Origin: Megaleporinus macrocephalus
Taxonomy: Eukaryota > Chordata > Actinopteri > Characiformes > Anostomidae
Assembly: GCA_021613375.1 (NCBI GenBank)
Contig: CM038714.1
Location: forward strand, 40,467,123 to 40,531,122
DNA length: 64,000 bases
Direction of reading: 5' to 3'
Shown in pieces: positions 25,950-38,156 of this stretch. The notes beneath the pieces are model-generated. The model saw nothing but the letters and a program-made list of their open reading frames with translations, had not been told where the DNA came from and did not search any database. The position numbers were made by a program, and so were the translations under genes. Every line of letters begins with the position of its first letter. Within the stretch, counting starts at the first letter, position 1.

Positions 25950-26345
25950 AGAAGGAAGAGAAGAAATAAGCTCCATTCCTTTCGTTTCCAAGCTCCTCAG
26001 TGCTGAATTATGGCTGAATCCCATTGTCCCCTGGAGCCTGGATGACAGAGTCCAGCTTCATTGTGCTTCTCCAAGGCCAAAGAAGCCCTCAAAGCCCCCC
26101 CCCCGTACCTCCCTCGTATTAATTATTCCGCGTCTGATGGTGCACACCCTTTGACGGCCATGTGGATGCTGAGCGGAGCTAATCAGAAGAAGCACATGGT
26201 GCTCAGCAGGGACGGTCCAAGGACCCCACTCAGAAAAACGCTGATGCCGGTTGCTCTGGCAACCAAATCCCTCCCCCACAATACAAAAAAAAATTGCTAA
26301 ATGACCAACGCTGATTGGTGAAACAATAAGAGGGAGGGGCCAAGC
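25950..26345. promoter_or_regulatory. Candidate element with X-box-like and CCAAT/Y-box-like sites
   Basis: GC-richer block. GGTTGCTCTGGCAACC at 26249-26264 is a near-perfect palindrome of the RFX X-box type (GTTGCC-N-GGCAAC family). CTGATTGGTG at 26311-26320 is an inverted CCAAT matching the NF-Y/Y-box word. The order X then Y is that of RFX/NF-Y promoters, but the gap of 46 bp is longer than the roughly 20 bp of MHC class II promoters. ATTAATTATTCC (about 26117) and GCTAATCAG (about 26178) are homeodomain-like. No exon follows that I can support, so enhancer is as likely as promoter. Confidence 0.35.
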
Positions 26346-26860
26346 AGTAAGAAACATGGTTTGGTCCTTGAGCCACAATTTTCAGATAAATGCAGCCAAC
26401 AAGCATTTAATCCATAGAAGCTGTACTCTTACATTATAAACGTGTTAAGCACAAGAAAACCTTATAAAGCTATTTAAGCTCTCTGAAATAACATTGACAT
26501 TAGTAAACTCATGTTAAATAGCGGTGGACACTGATCATAAAACAGTTACGGAACTCGCAAGCACCTGACGCGTCTGCTTCCTCAGAGCTTCATAAGCCAT
26601 TTATCTGGATAAGGATGCTCTGGTGCTGGTTCTCCTCCACAGAATGGTAAGAACAGACATACGGAGGTTTGGGTGGATGTTTTAAATTTAGAGCTTCAGT
26701 CATAGACACAGGTCCTCTTCTTTGGAAGGTGGCTTTACAACACAATTCTGTTGTTCAAGCCAAGTTTTCCTCTTCTTCCAATTACTGACTCCCTCTAACT
26801 GAACATATTATGCTAGTCATTTTATATGTTTATTGTCGTTTTGTTTGTAATCAGTATAAA
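26346..26860. other. Non-coding
   Basis: No feature recognised. Confidence 0.4.
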
Positions 26861-26865
26861 CGTAT

Positions 26866-27060
26866 TTGCGGCCGCACCGGAAGTTCTAACACAAAGTAAA
26901 CAAAGATGGTCCCCCAGTGTTGTCATGGAAAATAGCGTGAATACACAATGGATGATGCAATGAGCAATAGGCCAATATAGAACTACAACGCTACAAAAAG
27001 CTGATTAATGCTTACGGTAGAATGTCGTTATTGCCAGCAACGGCGTTTCAACAAACTACT
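26866..27060 (+). other. Short CpG-bearing patch with ETS- and YY1-like words
   Basis: GCGGCCGCACCGGAAGTTC (ETS/GABP-like) is followed 20 bp later by AACAAAGATGGTCCC (YY1-like, with an ATG). The pattern is seen in TATA-less promoters and in some transposon 5' ends. The frame from that ATG closes after nine codons. No further support. Confidence 0.2.
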
Positions 27061-27576
27061 AGAGTTATTCAACTATGGTGTGTAAATATTATAATTTCAG
27101 TTTATGAACACAAACTTTTTTATAAAATAAAATTGTTTTATTCATTTTATTCATAGTTCTTTGTCCTAGTTTTGTCAAATGCAGAACTACTGGTTCTTTA
27201 TTTGTTTCAATAAATATATCAAACTCTTAACATTACAATATCATAGTTTTGCAACATCACCCACATCCACTATTGTATATATATATATAAACAATAAATA
27301 ACAGATTCTAAATACTTGTTTCACCTCACTCTATATGCATTAATATTTATGCTAAACAGAAATAACAATATTAAAGTATGAAACAAACAAACCAGAAAGT
27401 GAATTATAACAAAATTAAGCAATGCATTTTAAGGCAGAGTGAGCAGGACCTGATACAGCCTGCAGACAGTTATGTCAGTGTATGGACACTAATCACTATG
27501 CTAGGCACTACAGTGTCTCCCTGCACCCTCTCACGCCCTCACACACATTCACAGGCTGCAAACACAAACGTGCATA

Positions 27577-27580
<4 letters not shown>
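27061..27580. other. AT-rich non-coding DNA
   Basis: Contains a short TA run at 27279-27290 and no recognised element. Confidence 0.45.

Positions 27581-27608
<28 letters not shown>
27581..27608 (+). repeat. (CA)14 microsatellite
   Basis: Pure CA run within a wider CA-rich stretch (27541-27608). Confidence 0.95.
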
Positions 27609-27610
<2 letters not shown>

Positions 27611-28338
27611 CTAACAATAGCTGAAGTGCTGAACAGAGTGTGGAAAAAGGCAGTGTTTTTGTGTGAATGGACAGTGAGAAATGCTCACAAAGCTACGTGA
27701 AGCTTTTCCTAAGCTTTACTAAAGATGCTGAAACTGAGACAATCTCTAAAAACTAGCACTGCCTCTATTAATCCACATCTACACATCACTAATAATTAAA
27801 TAACCTATTGCTTGTTTTGACAATTTGTTGAATGTAAAAAAAAACAATAACAATAAACAGACCAAAAACAAACGCGGGGCATTCAAAATAATTCATAACA
27901 GCGTTCTGCTGCTCACCTGTGCGACATGCAGACGTGCAGAGGCTCATGGTAAGCAGTGGATTCACAGTAAGTGAGATTTAAACTGTTTTTAAGTTAGTTG
28001 TTGTTAGCTAAAATATGTGTACATGTGTAGTATGTGCCATTCTGTGCTGGGCTGTGTGTAGTTGGTAGAGTGTCGGTGTCTACAGTCTTGTAGAGAAGCT
28101 ATGAGTATGGTGGTGGAATGAAGAATTCAAGGGGGTTAGGGAATAAAGATACTTAGGCACAACATGAGCTTGTGAAACTGAATGCCAGGCTCTTTAAATT
28201 CTTTGCTACACTCGAAGTGGCTCATGTATGTGGTTAAAATGTGTGGTTTTCAAAATGTACTTATCATTGACAGAATGTAATTATCCCACACATTACATCT
28301 CCCAAAGTCAATTGAGCTACACGAAAGTGAATGCAGTG
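27609..28338. other. Non-coding, no feature recognised
   Basis: Unique-looking sequence without repeats or supported frames. Confidence 0.4.
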
Positions 28339-28360
28339 CCCCCCCCCCCCCCCACCCCCC
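28339..28360 (+). repeat. Poly-C tract
   Basis: Fifteen C, one A, then six C; the complement is G-rich and could form a quadruplex or i-motif. Confidence 0.9.
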
Positions 28361-28420
28361 ACCAGACTGCCACCTGGCATCACTAATATCTAAATATTAT
28401 AAGCATCTTCCACTTAAAAC

Positions 28421-28862
28421 ACACTCACCGTGCACTTTATTCAGAACACCTGGTACACCTACACATCAAAGCAATTATCTAATCAGCAGCTCCAAGTAGT
28501 GTTCACTCTCTTAGTGGAGGGGTGTAATGGTTTGGGGATGTTTTCCTGGCACAGTTTGGGTCCATTATTACCAATCAATCATTGCTTGAACGCCAAATAA
28601 CACTGGAGTATAGCTGCTGACCCTTAATGGCCACAATAGCTGCCCCCAGAAAGTTAATGCACTATGTCACAAAGCAAACATCACCTGGGTTCATGAACAT
28701 GACAATGACTTTAATGTCCTAGTCAGCAGATGTGAATCTAATAGAACACCTGTGGGCTGCGGTGCATCAAGAATTTTGCAGCATGTAAGTGGAAAATGTG
28801 CAAGAACTGCATGAAGAAACCATGCAAACATGGACAAAATAAGGGAAGCTTAAGGCAGCTAA
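28421..28862 (+). pseudogene. Tc1/mariner transposase remnant (internally deleted)
   Basis: The left end ACACTCACCGTGCACTTTAT is the terminal repeat I associate with a common fish Tc1-like family. It is followed, after a deletion, by the C-terminal half of a transposase on the plus strand. TGGGGATGTTTTCCTGGCAC encodes the GNVFLA-like region, and ATGCACTATGTCACAAAGC corresponds to the NAPCHKA motif. TCAGCAGATGTGAATCTAAT encodes SADVNL followed by IEHLW, a decayed version of the conserved SPD-N-PIEH-LW motif. Frames shift repeatedly, so it is dead. No right terminal repeat is seen; a hairpin element sits directly at the right edge. Confidence 0.8.
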
Positions 28863-29055
28863 TTAGCCTGACATGCTTTAGAGTCACCAAAAGACCAAAA
28901 AGATATATATATATATATATATATATATATTCTTATAATCCTCAACATGCAGGTAGTTTATTAAAGAAGCATTTGCATTATAAAGGTGTTTTCTCCACTA
29001 CACATTCAGAAAACTGGAACTGGTCTTTTGGTGACTTTAAAGCATGTCAGGCTAA
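28863..29055. mobile_element. Short hairpin MITE with 34-bp arms
   Basis: The left arm 28863-28896 (TTAGCCTGACATGC...) and right arm 29022-29055 are reverse complements with one mismatch in 34. They enclose 125 bp that includes a (TA)14 run at 28903-28930. There is no coding capacity. It lies flush against the Tc1 remnant and may have inserted into it. No target duplication is evident beyond AT/TA. Confidence 0.7.
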
Positions 29056-29230
29056 TATATATAGCCAAACAACTGGGAAGATCTGATTAAAAAAGCTTTG
29101 ATTTTCCAATATTTTGGGTTAATAAATCTCAGGATTAAGTACAAATTCTGTTGTACCAGTGTGGTGCTACATGCATTATCCACCCAGAAGTAGCTCACAG
29201 CTAGTAGCTGGTATGTCGGCTATGTGTACG

Positions 29231-29388
29231 TAGGGCTGGGCGATATGGGAAAAAATCTTATCACGATCATTTTTTTCATATCAGTCAATATCGATATATA
29301 TCACGATATAAATCAAATCAATATTGCCTTTTTACTTTAAGTGAGAAGTGAAGATATGTTGTTTTTTGTTTTATATTTTTTGATTTAT
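29231..29388 (+). mobile_element. hAT-like repeat end (GGGCTGGGCGATATGG type)
   Basis: TAGGGCTGGGCGATATGG followed by CACGATCATTT, ATATCGATATATATCACGAT is the start of a widespread fish non-autonomous repeat. The right end is not found; the element runs into the TA tract. A related end (CAGGGCAGCATGATATATTG) occurs at about 29991. Confidence 0.5.
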
Positions 29389-29616
<228 letters not shown>

Positions 29617-29620
<4 letters not shown>

Positions 29621-30869
29621 TCAGTGGATAAAAAACTATTTAACAATATTTAACAATATTTAAATTTAAACCACCAGTGACGTCGGTAAAAACTCTCGTA
29701 CTTAAAAACTCTACTCCACCGCTCGAGTAGTACGTACTAGTACCTACTGACTTAGTAGGCATTTTATTGTGCTGTTGTGACCCAACATTGATTCCTCAAG
29801 GCCTATATATCATCAACTGAAGTCAGCTTGTTTCTTCTTTGGTAGGTTTTGACCAATTAATCCTTACAGATGCACAAATAATCAAACTTTGTGTAAGAAA
29901 AGAGAGTTTAAAATACGCTAACTACTTTTAAATTGAATTATGTCCACCTGATCCCACCCTGTGATCCATCACAGCAAATGTAACACAGCAGGGCAGCATG
30001 ATATATTGTTTGTCTATCGTCTTCTCATTATTGGTCTTATATCGATATTGCACAAGGCTGCAACATGCAAATGAGCACAATTGATCACTCTGATTTCTGG
30101 TGGGTGTGTTGCTGAATCAAGGTATTCATGCAATTCAACAAAAGCAAACTGTTTTGGTCAAATATTGACCAATGTATGTACTAATATGACTGTAATACTG
30201 GACTTTGTGTATACGTTTAATGATCGGTTTTTAAAACATTGAAGCCTTTTGCAGCCAACACAGTAAAATAGTAGGTTCTAGATAAACCCAAATTCCTTTA
30301 TTTCCCCTCATTATGTCACTCTACCTTTTTAAAATCAGGTTACTGTCAGGATTTCCATGTTTACACATGATGTATAGGCACAGGGCACTATAAGCTATAA
30401 CCTCGCTTTGTAACGAGCACTTAACTCAGCCGAATAACAAAGCTTAATACATTCCCCAAACAGATGGACGGCAGTTATTTCACTTTCAACCACCCACACT
30501 CAGTCTTTCTGCAATTTAGCCATGAAGTGTTTCCATTTTATCGTCCTCTAACCTGTTTAGATCCCATAAACATGCTAGCATTAGCACGGCCACACATGTT
30601 CCTATTGGTTTGTTAATGAGGCACTGCAAATAACTCTTTTGTGCGTCTTGTGGGGCGGTCTGGTGGGGCGGGGTATGTTGGGGTGACTGGGGGCAGGGGA
30701 ACTTAGGATGTAACAGAGGAGCAGACGTTGCTGCCAAATGAGGCCACATCCATCCATCATCCGGCTGCCGCATCCATCCTTTCCTTCAGCCAGAATGGAT
30801 GGATCGCTCAGAATGCAAAATCACACCGTTTCAGCCAGAAAGCATCCGAACACCCAAAGGCTTTCAGAA
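29617..30869. other. Non-coding with partial hAT-like fragment
   Basis: 29990-30060 contains CAGGGCAGCATGATATATTG and TATATCGATATTGCAC, resembling another hAT-like repeat end. 30,580-30,840 is GC-richer (GTGGGGCGGTCTGGTGGGGC; CATCCATCCATCATCC) and G-rich on the plus strand; it could be regulatory but has no decisive motif. Confidence 0.35.
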
Positions 30870-32069
<1,200 letters not shown>

Positions 32070-32759
32070 CAGGCCTAGGCTCATCATCAGTGAGCTAAAT
32101 ATAACAGGCTTACTGCGGCAGAAGCTTAAGGGATAACTTCGAAGATTAAACAAAAACAAAAACAAACTTGTTGACCTTTTAGCCACTAACGGCTTCATTC
32201 GTCTTCAGTGTGATTGTTTTGTTTTTACCCAATTACCTTCCAGGCTTCTTTCGCTAGCGTCTGTGTGAATCTTTCCAATTACACACAGCACACGAAGCAG
32301 TTGAGCAGAATGAGGTAAAGCATGTGCAGCCAATCACATTTTCTTAAACCGGCCTACAAACAATGTACAAAAGCAGAACCAACAGTCAGACTAGTGCATT
32401 TCAGCTATGCTATGTCATTTTCCCGTCTTTAGATAATACTGTATAGTTAGAAAACACATAATAAAGTCTATTTGAGATTATTTAGCAAATTTGTTGTGAC
32501 CAGTGATAACTAAGGCATGATTTAGGACTTGCTTAGGCAATGCTAATCAAAGCTTCTCCGTTACATTCAGAGATGCAGCCAGAACCTGTTTAGTAGGGTG
32601 GGCCAGGTAAGACTCAGCTATTTCCCTGGGCTCGCAAACCCTTATCTAAAAAGTATAAAGTTATACTGCAGCTGCAAAAGCTGTAAATGTATTTAGCTTA
32701 CATGATTAATATTAGACTTCACTATACGATAGAAGAGGTCTGTGTGTCATGTTATCTAC
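32070..32759. other. Non-coding
   Basis: No recognised feature. Confidence 0.45.
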
Positions 32760-32767
32760 GCAGATAT

Positions 32768-33145
32768 TAGGGCTGTGTATTGGCAAGAACTTGGCGATAC
32801 AATACGTATCGTGATACAGCGCTCACGATTCAATATATCACGATACCGCGAGCAAAATGAAATAGAGATTTTTTTAAATCCTACTATTAAAACACACCAC
32901 TGTATGAACAGGTTTGTCAATGCTTACAACAGCATTGCGTCCTTGTGCTGCTTGTTAATGTTGGAGTGGAGCTGAAAACGGATTACAACACTGCCATCCA
33001 GTGGTCAGTGGTTTAAACACAACACACAATGATTCACTGTCTGCCATGAATCTGTGTATTGATACTGTTTTTTTAAGAATCCATACAGTATCACCAAACA
33101 TAATATCCCCATATTCGATATTTTCGATATTTTCTTAAACCCCTA
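32768..33145 (+). mobile_element. Non-autonomous hAT-type MITE, family A, copy 2
   Basis: Starts TAGGGCTGTGTATTGG and ends TTTCTTAAACCCCTA. Flanks are GCAGATAT (32760-32767) and ACAGATAT (33146-33153), an 8-bp target duplication with one mismatch, the length typical of hAT transposons. The body is shared in inverse orientation with 60916-61304: GCGCTCACGATTCAATATAT, ACACACCACTGTATGAACA, TAACAGCATTGCG-like and CACTGCCATCCAGTGGTCAG. No transposase; the 77-codon frame inside merely mirrors one in the other copy because the DNA is homologous. Confidence 0.8.
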
Positions 33146-33205
33146 ACAGATATCTACTGAAGTTAGCATAGTAACCAGCTAGCCCTGGTCCATCCTGTCC
33201 TCAAG

Positions 33206-33658
33206 GGACCATGTTGGGATGACACAACATGTTGAACACATACTCCAAACACTGCAGGGCAGCATGTACCCAAGAAAACGCACCACCAGTTCTTGCCAGT
33301 CTAGAAAAAATGTTGTGAGTTCAGCATCAAACGACTGTGGAAAACAACAGCAGCGTCACTTTGGTTTACATCACTTCTTTTGTTTGCTGTTTAATGTGAA
33401 TTCTTGACACTAGCAGGTGATGGTGGTCACGGTAATGTCTGATTGCCAAGATCTTCAGAGATGGTTGTGTTTACTCTTTCTTTCATTCGCTACCTGTTTG
33501 TAAACGACAGCAGGTTCTTCAACCTGATTGACAAGAGATTACAAAACATGCCTCTCAAGTTGGACTGGCAAGAATTGGTGGTGCATTTTCTTGGGTACAT
33601 GCTGCCCTACAGTGTTTGGAGTATGTATTCAACATGTTGGGTCATCTCAAAATGGCCC
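33206..33658. mobile_element. Foldback element with about 96-bp inverted arms
   Basis: The left arm 33206-33301 (GGGACCATGTTGGGATGACA...CTTGCCAGT) is the reverse complement of 33564-33658 (ACTGGCAAGAATTGGTGG...), with about eight differences, mostly transitions. The internal spacer is about 262 bp and its edges also show partial complementarity. No domain in the 77-codon frame over the right arm. Long-arm non-autonomous DNA elements look like this. No clear target duplication was found. Confidence 0.75.
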
Positions 33659-34255
33659 TTTAACCACATTCTTTAAAACAGGTTCACACTTGTATCCTCT
33701 TTTCCATCACATTATGTGAAAAATACAGTACGCCTTATTACTATTTTTACCCAATTTAAAAAGACAATCTTCATTCATAGTATTCTACATGGACCTTCTC
33801 AGTAATCTGGTTCGTTTTCCTGAAGGAGGCAGATTCTCACTGTAAAACAGTCAGAAAGCAACAGAACATTTCTTAGGTTACTGCTTCACTTAGGATGGCT
33901 GGCTGTCTGTTTAACTGGGGTGGCCAGAAGGGTCCTAATGCTGGCCACCCGTTGGCTACGTTCCTGGCTTCATTAGCCTTATAGGTCTGGCGCAAAACTA
34001 GAGAAGAAACCAAACACGCTGTGCTGGATAGATTATATTTGGTATAAAGGGGGAAACTGGGCCTACACTGGTTTGCCATACTACTGCTGTATGTTTCAGG
34101 CTCCTTTATGTTCTCACCAACAAAGGCTGGCTGGTCAGCTAACAAGGCTAGTGTTTACCCTTTAGAGCCACTTGTACACCAGGTGTTAACTCTTAAGATC
34201 CAGCTGGACCTCGAGCCCCAGTGAATGAGCTCCAAGGCTAATAAGTGCTAAGAGC
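33659..34255. other. Non-coding
   Basis: No recognised feature. Confidence 0.4.
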
Positions 34256-34259
34256 AGCA

Positions 34260-34560
34260 GTTAGCGCCTGGGGAAGCGCACACGCTCCTTCTCCACTCAT
34301 CACTGCTTTCCAGGGACATCTAAATCAATGCCTTCAGCACAAGAATGGCACTTTCACTGCGCACGGGCAGCGTGACCTGAAAGTGCCTCCTGGGAAATGG
34401 AACGATATTTGAAATGCACAGAGAAGCATTAATTAAAGGGCATATATTGAATGCGTGGGTTAATTTGAAAAGCCATGCCTGTTTGAGGATGTTATCACCT
34501 GACACTATTAAAACGTCCCAGCCTGTTATAGACGGAAAACGGAAAAATTAAAAATGATGC
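34260..34560. promoter_or_regulatory. Candidate conserved element with homeodomain sites
   Basis: Contains GAAATGCACAGAGAAGCATT, AATTAAAGGGCATATATTG and GGGTTAATTTGAAAAGCC, and a GC-richer left part (ACTGCGCACGGGCAGCGTG). TAATTAAA and TTAATTTGAAA cores in non-repetitive sequence resemble developmental enhancers. No alignment available. Confidence 0.3.
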
Positions 34561-37155
34561 CCTCAAGCAAAATGACTCAAGCCTCACTCTCTGCACACTT
34601 ACATACTCAAAATTGAGGGGAAATTCAAGACGAGAGAAGCCTCTCGAACAGAGACGGCACCAACCTCATAGGCAGTTTCGGTAAAAGTGCTGTTTACAGC
34701 AGAACATGCTGGATCGGACATTAAAGAAAAAATAATAAAATAAAATCAGATTCTGCATGAAATCTAAAAGAAAATATCACAGAATATCTTGCAATGCATT
34801 ATTACATAATGTAATGACAACCATGACAACAGTACTGTGTACCTTAACATTTAGAGATAGACCTTTCAGCCCTGTAGCCAATATCAATCAAGGACAAACT
34901 GTTGTGGCTCATTCAATTGTCTATACTTGAGATTTCCAATATTGGAAATTTTAGGAATTGAATCTTTTTGTTTTCATCAAAAACTGAATGAAAGATTTAA
35001 AAAATGCATACACAATTCTGAATAAAGATGAGCTAAAAATCTAGACACATGTTTTTACTACACAATTATTACTTTTAATGCACACTTATTTGTTGACTTT
35101 AATATATGGGAAAAGTCTGACCTATGCAAAAGCTATGGCATATTTTCTACTGTAGGTTAACACATGTTAAACTCTATAATAAAAATAGTGGACTATAATT
35201 TTATATTTCTACTGAAAAGTCAACTTCTTACTTAGAAAACCAATAAAACATATACTTTTGTCTGTAAAATTGGCACACCACCATATTCAGGTTTTAGGAA
35301 CATCTCCACTACTTTCAGAATAAGCTTTAAATCTGCAATGCCAAACTTGAGAATCACAGGCTGTTCCATTGTCTTGAAATCAATTCAAGAACTGCAGTCT
35401 GAACTGCACTCTGCAGAGCTGTGGTTGTCATTAGGAAGAGAGCAGGTGTTCGGGTATAAAGGATAAGTGCTTATGTATGCCTATGAATCATAACAGCTGA
35501 TAAAAATATCTCTCAGTATGAACCACAAAGGGGAAATGATGGTTATTATAGTGAGTGGATATCCCAAACATTAGAGGTTGGCACTAAAAGGCTCATTTAT
35601 CCCGCTGACTGAGATATAGGCATTTATTACAATAGGGTTACCATTAACAGGCCAGGGATGACGGATTGTACCAAGTTGGAAATATAATGATGAAAGATGG
35701 TTTTATTGTAAATATATGATATTAGAATGAACAATCAGGTACTGTAAGAGTCAACAGTAGGACAGCTGGAAACAAGACTTATCATGATAGAAACTGCCAC
35801 ATCATGGCTGATTTACTGAGGTTTTTTGTTATGTTAATTTTGTCAAATGAGCAATTAGTAAATGTTTAACTGGCTAATAGTGACAGTTCTAATAAGGTTA
35901 ATATTGTAACAAACGCTATTCAATTTCAAGCCACACACTCCTATTAAATACACTTGCATATCTTGAACAGTTATATATCTCACATTACAGAAGATTATAA
36001 TAAAGATGTACATACAATAAAACTCACATCCAAAAAAACGTATATATATACACACATGGTATAATAATATAAAGATATTTTTTATTATGTTTACCCACTG
36101 ATATAGATAGCACTATAAAATGTGAATTTACCCATGAAAACAAGAACACACACAGTCATTTTCCTAGCTACAAAAAGCAAGGGTTACAATGAAGTATAAA
36201 GATACTGGCCAAAACAGCAATTCACAGCACAATGCAGGATATAAATATCACACAATCCATTAATTAAAAAAATAAAAAATCGTCTACTGTGACACCAAAA
36301 TAAGTTTTAAAAAAAGTATGAAAAAAAAAAATCTTACTGCTATAACAATGGTAACATGTTCTAGCATCCCTGTCTGATTTTAGTAGTAGTGCGAATCTAA
36401 CAACAATGCACTTTTTGCACAATATATTTTTGCCTATTTTAAGAAAGTCAGCTCTGGTGTAGAGCAGAAGCTTCTGTATTCCATTCCTAACTACTCCACT
36501 GGCTAGAAGGCTGCTCATATTTACTGTCACTGAGGTCAATGAACTTAATGAATCTTTAATGAGACTTTAATGAAATAGGAAAAAAATGTAAACGATTGTC
36601 ACTTTGGTTAAAAAGGAGGCTTTCCACATAATTACAACCTATAGGAGAGCTTGCTTAGCTACATTTACCTAAATACCACCATAGACACATATGCGGACAA
36701 GGCCATGGCCGCTGGATCAGCAGTCAAAGTTGCACAGTTGAGTCCTGTACAAACCATCACGCACCATCTAAACCAGAGAATTACCTCTCACAAAGAAAAG
36801 AAAGAACAGATGTTTTCAATTGTATTTGAACATTAAAATTATTTTGGCTTTCTAATTTGGCATCAAAAGCAGACTAACAATAGATTAGTGCTATTAGTGA
36901 GATTAATGTTGCGTAGCTGTAAAAGCTTAATAAGGAACCATATAAATGTAATTGTCTGTAATTGAGATTATTGGACATTTTAGGAATCGAACCTTTTTGT
37001 TTTTTTTAAATATAAACAGAATTCTACTGAATAAAGGCTACCACACCAAGCAGAGCCTTGTGTGAACCATATTACTAGCCATTTCTCGAGCTGCCACATT
37101 GTGCTGCCTGTCAGAAATGGCAGTGTTAACATCCTATCATGTGTTTTTTTTTATT
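34561..37155. other. AT-rich non-coding; one dispersed duplicate
   Basis: TTTTAGGAATTGAATCTTTT (34927-35034 context) and TTTTAGGAATCGAACCTTTT (36961-37040 context), both followed by GAAT(...)CTGAATAAA-like sequence, are two copies of an unidentified repeat about 2 kb apart. No supported gene; the 91-codon minus frame at 36264-36539 has no domain. Confidence 0.45.
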
Positions 37156-37159
37156 CTCC

Positions 37160-37480
37160 TAATTCCTCTCAGCAAAAAGGGGGTGGCAGGCCTGTGCAGA
37201 TGCGGTCTGATGATAAAACGATCCTGAGTGTTATCAGCACCTCTATGGCCAGGCTTTGGTAGGGGTGGCAATAAGCGGTAAATAGAGCCAGGAGTCACTC
37301 TGAGCACGATGGGCGCATTTAAAAACCCCCGAGAGGCTGCCGCCACCTTGGCCGGGGCAGATGGGCGTGTAATTGGAGTTATTGGCGGGGCACGAGGGGC
37401 CAGATGGGGTCACAGCTGGAATGATGTACCGGAGCCGCGTGGCCTGTGGCCTCTCCATCAGGGCTGAGTGATGGCTATAG
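37160..37480. promoter_or_regulatory. GC-rich candidate conserved element
   Basis: Distinct GC-rich island in AT-rich surroundings without simple repeats. Words include GATGATAAAACGATCC and GTGTTATCAGCACC (GATA), GGCGTGTAATTGGAG and GGAGTTATTGGCGGGG (homeodomain/Hox-like), and GGGCGCATTTAAAAACCC. No splice sites or long frame supported. It looks like an enhancer; a CpG-containing promoter is the alternative. Confidence 0.35.
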
Positions 37481-38060
37481 GTTTCAAAAGCTCTATCTAG
37501 CCTGATAAGAGTTCAATAAATCCTATAGTGCTTCTCAGATGTGCACTGTCCAGCAGCTCTGGGCAGGACAGAACGGAAGTCGTGAAGTCTAACGGCCCCA
37601 AAAACGCTGACAAGTTCAGTGCTGATATTCAATCACTCACATTAAATACAGGCCTATCTATAAAACCAACGACTGGTGTATCAGCAGAGGGGGGCACAAT
37701 GAAATGTTATGGGAGAAAGACTGCTCTATACAATAAATATTCTAAAAGTGGTCAAGGACAAATAAAAATATATTTAAACTGCTTTCCTGTCTTTCTATTA
37801 AATACCACTTTGGCGTTCATAGTTCTTAGTTCATACTTCTGTTCACCAAAGTGGGCTGTATAGTCAAGAACAACAGTAGCCTATCGTACAGCTAAAAATA
37901 ATTTTAAGTGCACTGTATTTGATTTTAGGACACATGTGGTACATAAAATATGCTTGGGATGCTGATGTTGCAGAGCTGAAAACAGCAGCAGCTGCCATGA
38001 ATGCTTATTAATGCTCAAGTTCATACTATCTGGCCTGTTTTGTAGCCTTGTAGTTCCAGC
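37481..38060. other. Non-coding
   Basis: The 111-codon frame at 37528-37863 (+) has no recognisable domain or exon boundaries. Nothing else seen. Confidence 0.4.
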
Positions 38061-38069
38061 CTTTAGATA

Positions 38070-38156
38070 TCAGACATGCCTTGACTGATTGACTACATTT
38101 GGGGTGAAGAGAAAAGATCTACGTTCGATTCCCCCCCAAACTATTCCTGTAGTGCA
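38070..38156 (+). mobile_element. TTAA-MITE family T, fragment
   Basis: ACATGCCTTGACTGATTGAC at 38074 differs at three of 32 positions from 41533-41564, and CCCCAAACTATTCCTGTA matches the right terminus seen at 10091-10106. Left boundary not found. A separate TTAAAGGAACTATTC at about 38408 may be another terminus. Confidence 0.5.

Noticed and set aside
26905..26935. ATGGTCCCCCAGTGTTG as a possible THAP-domain start
   Set aside because: The frame closes after nine codons and no zinc ligands follow.
38121..38134. CGTTCGATTCC resembling a tRNA B box
   Set aside because: It lies within the TTAA MITE family, whose other copies lack it.
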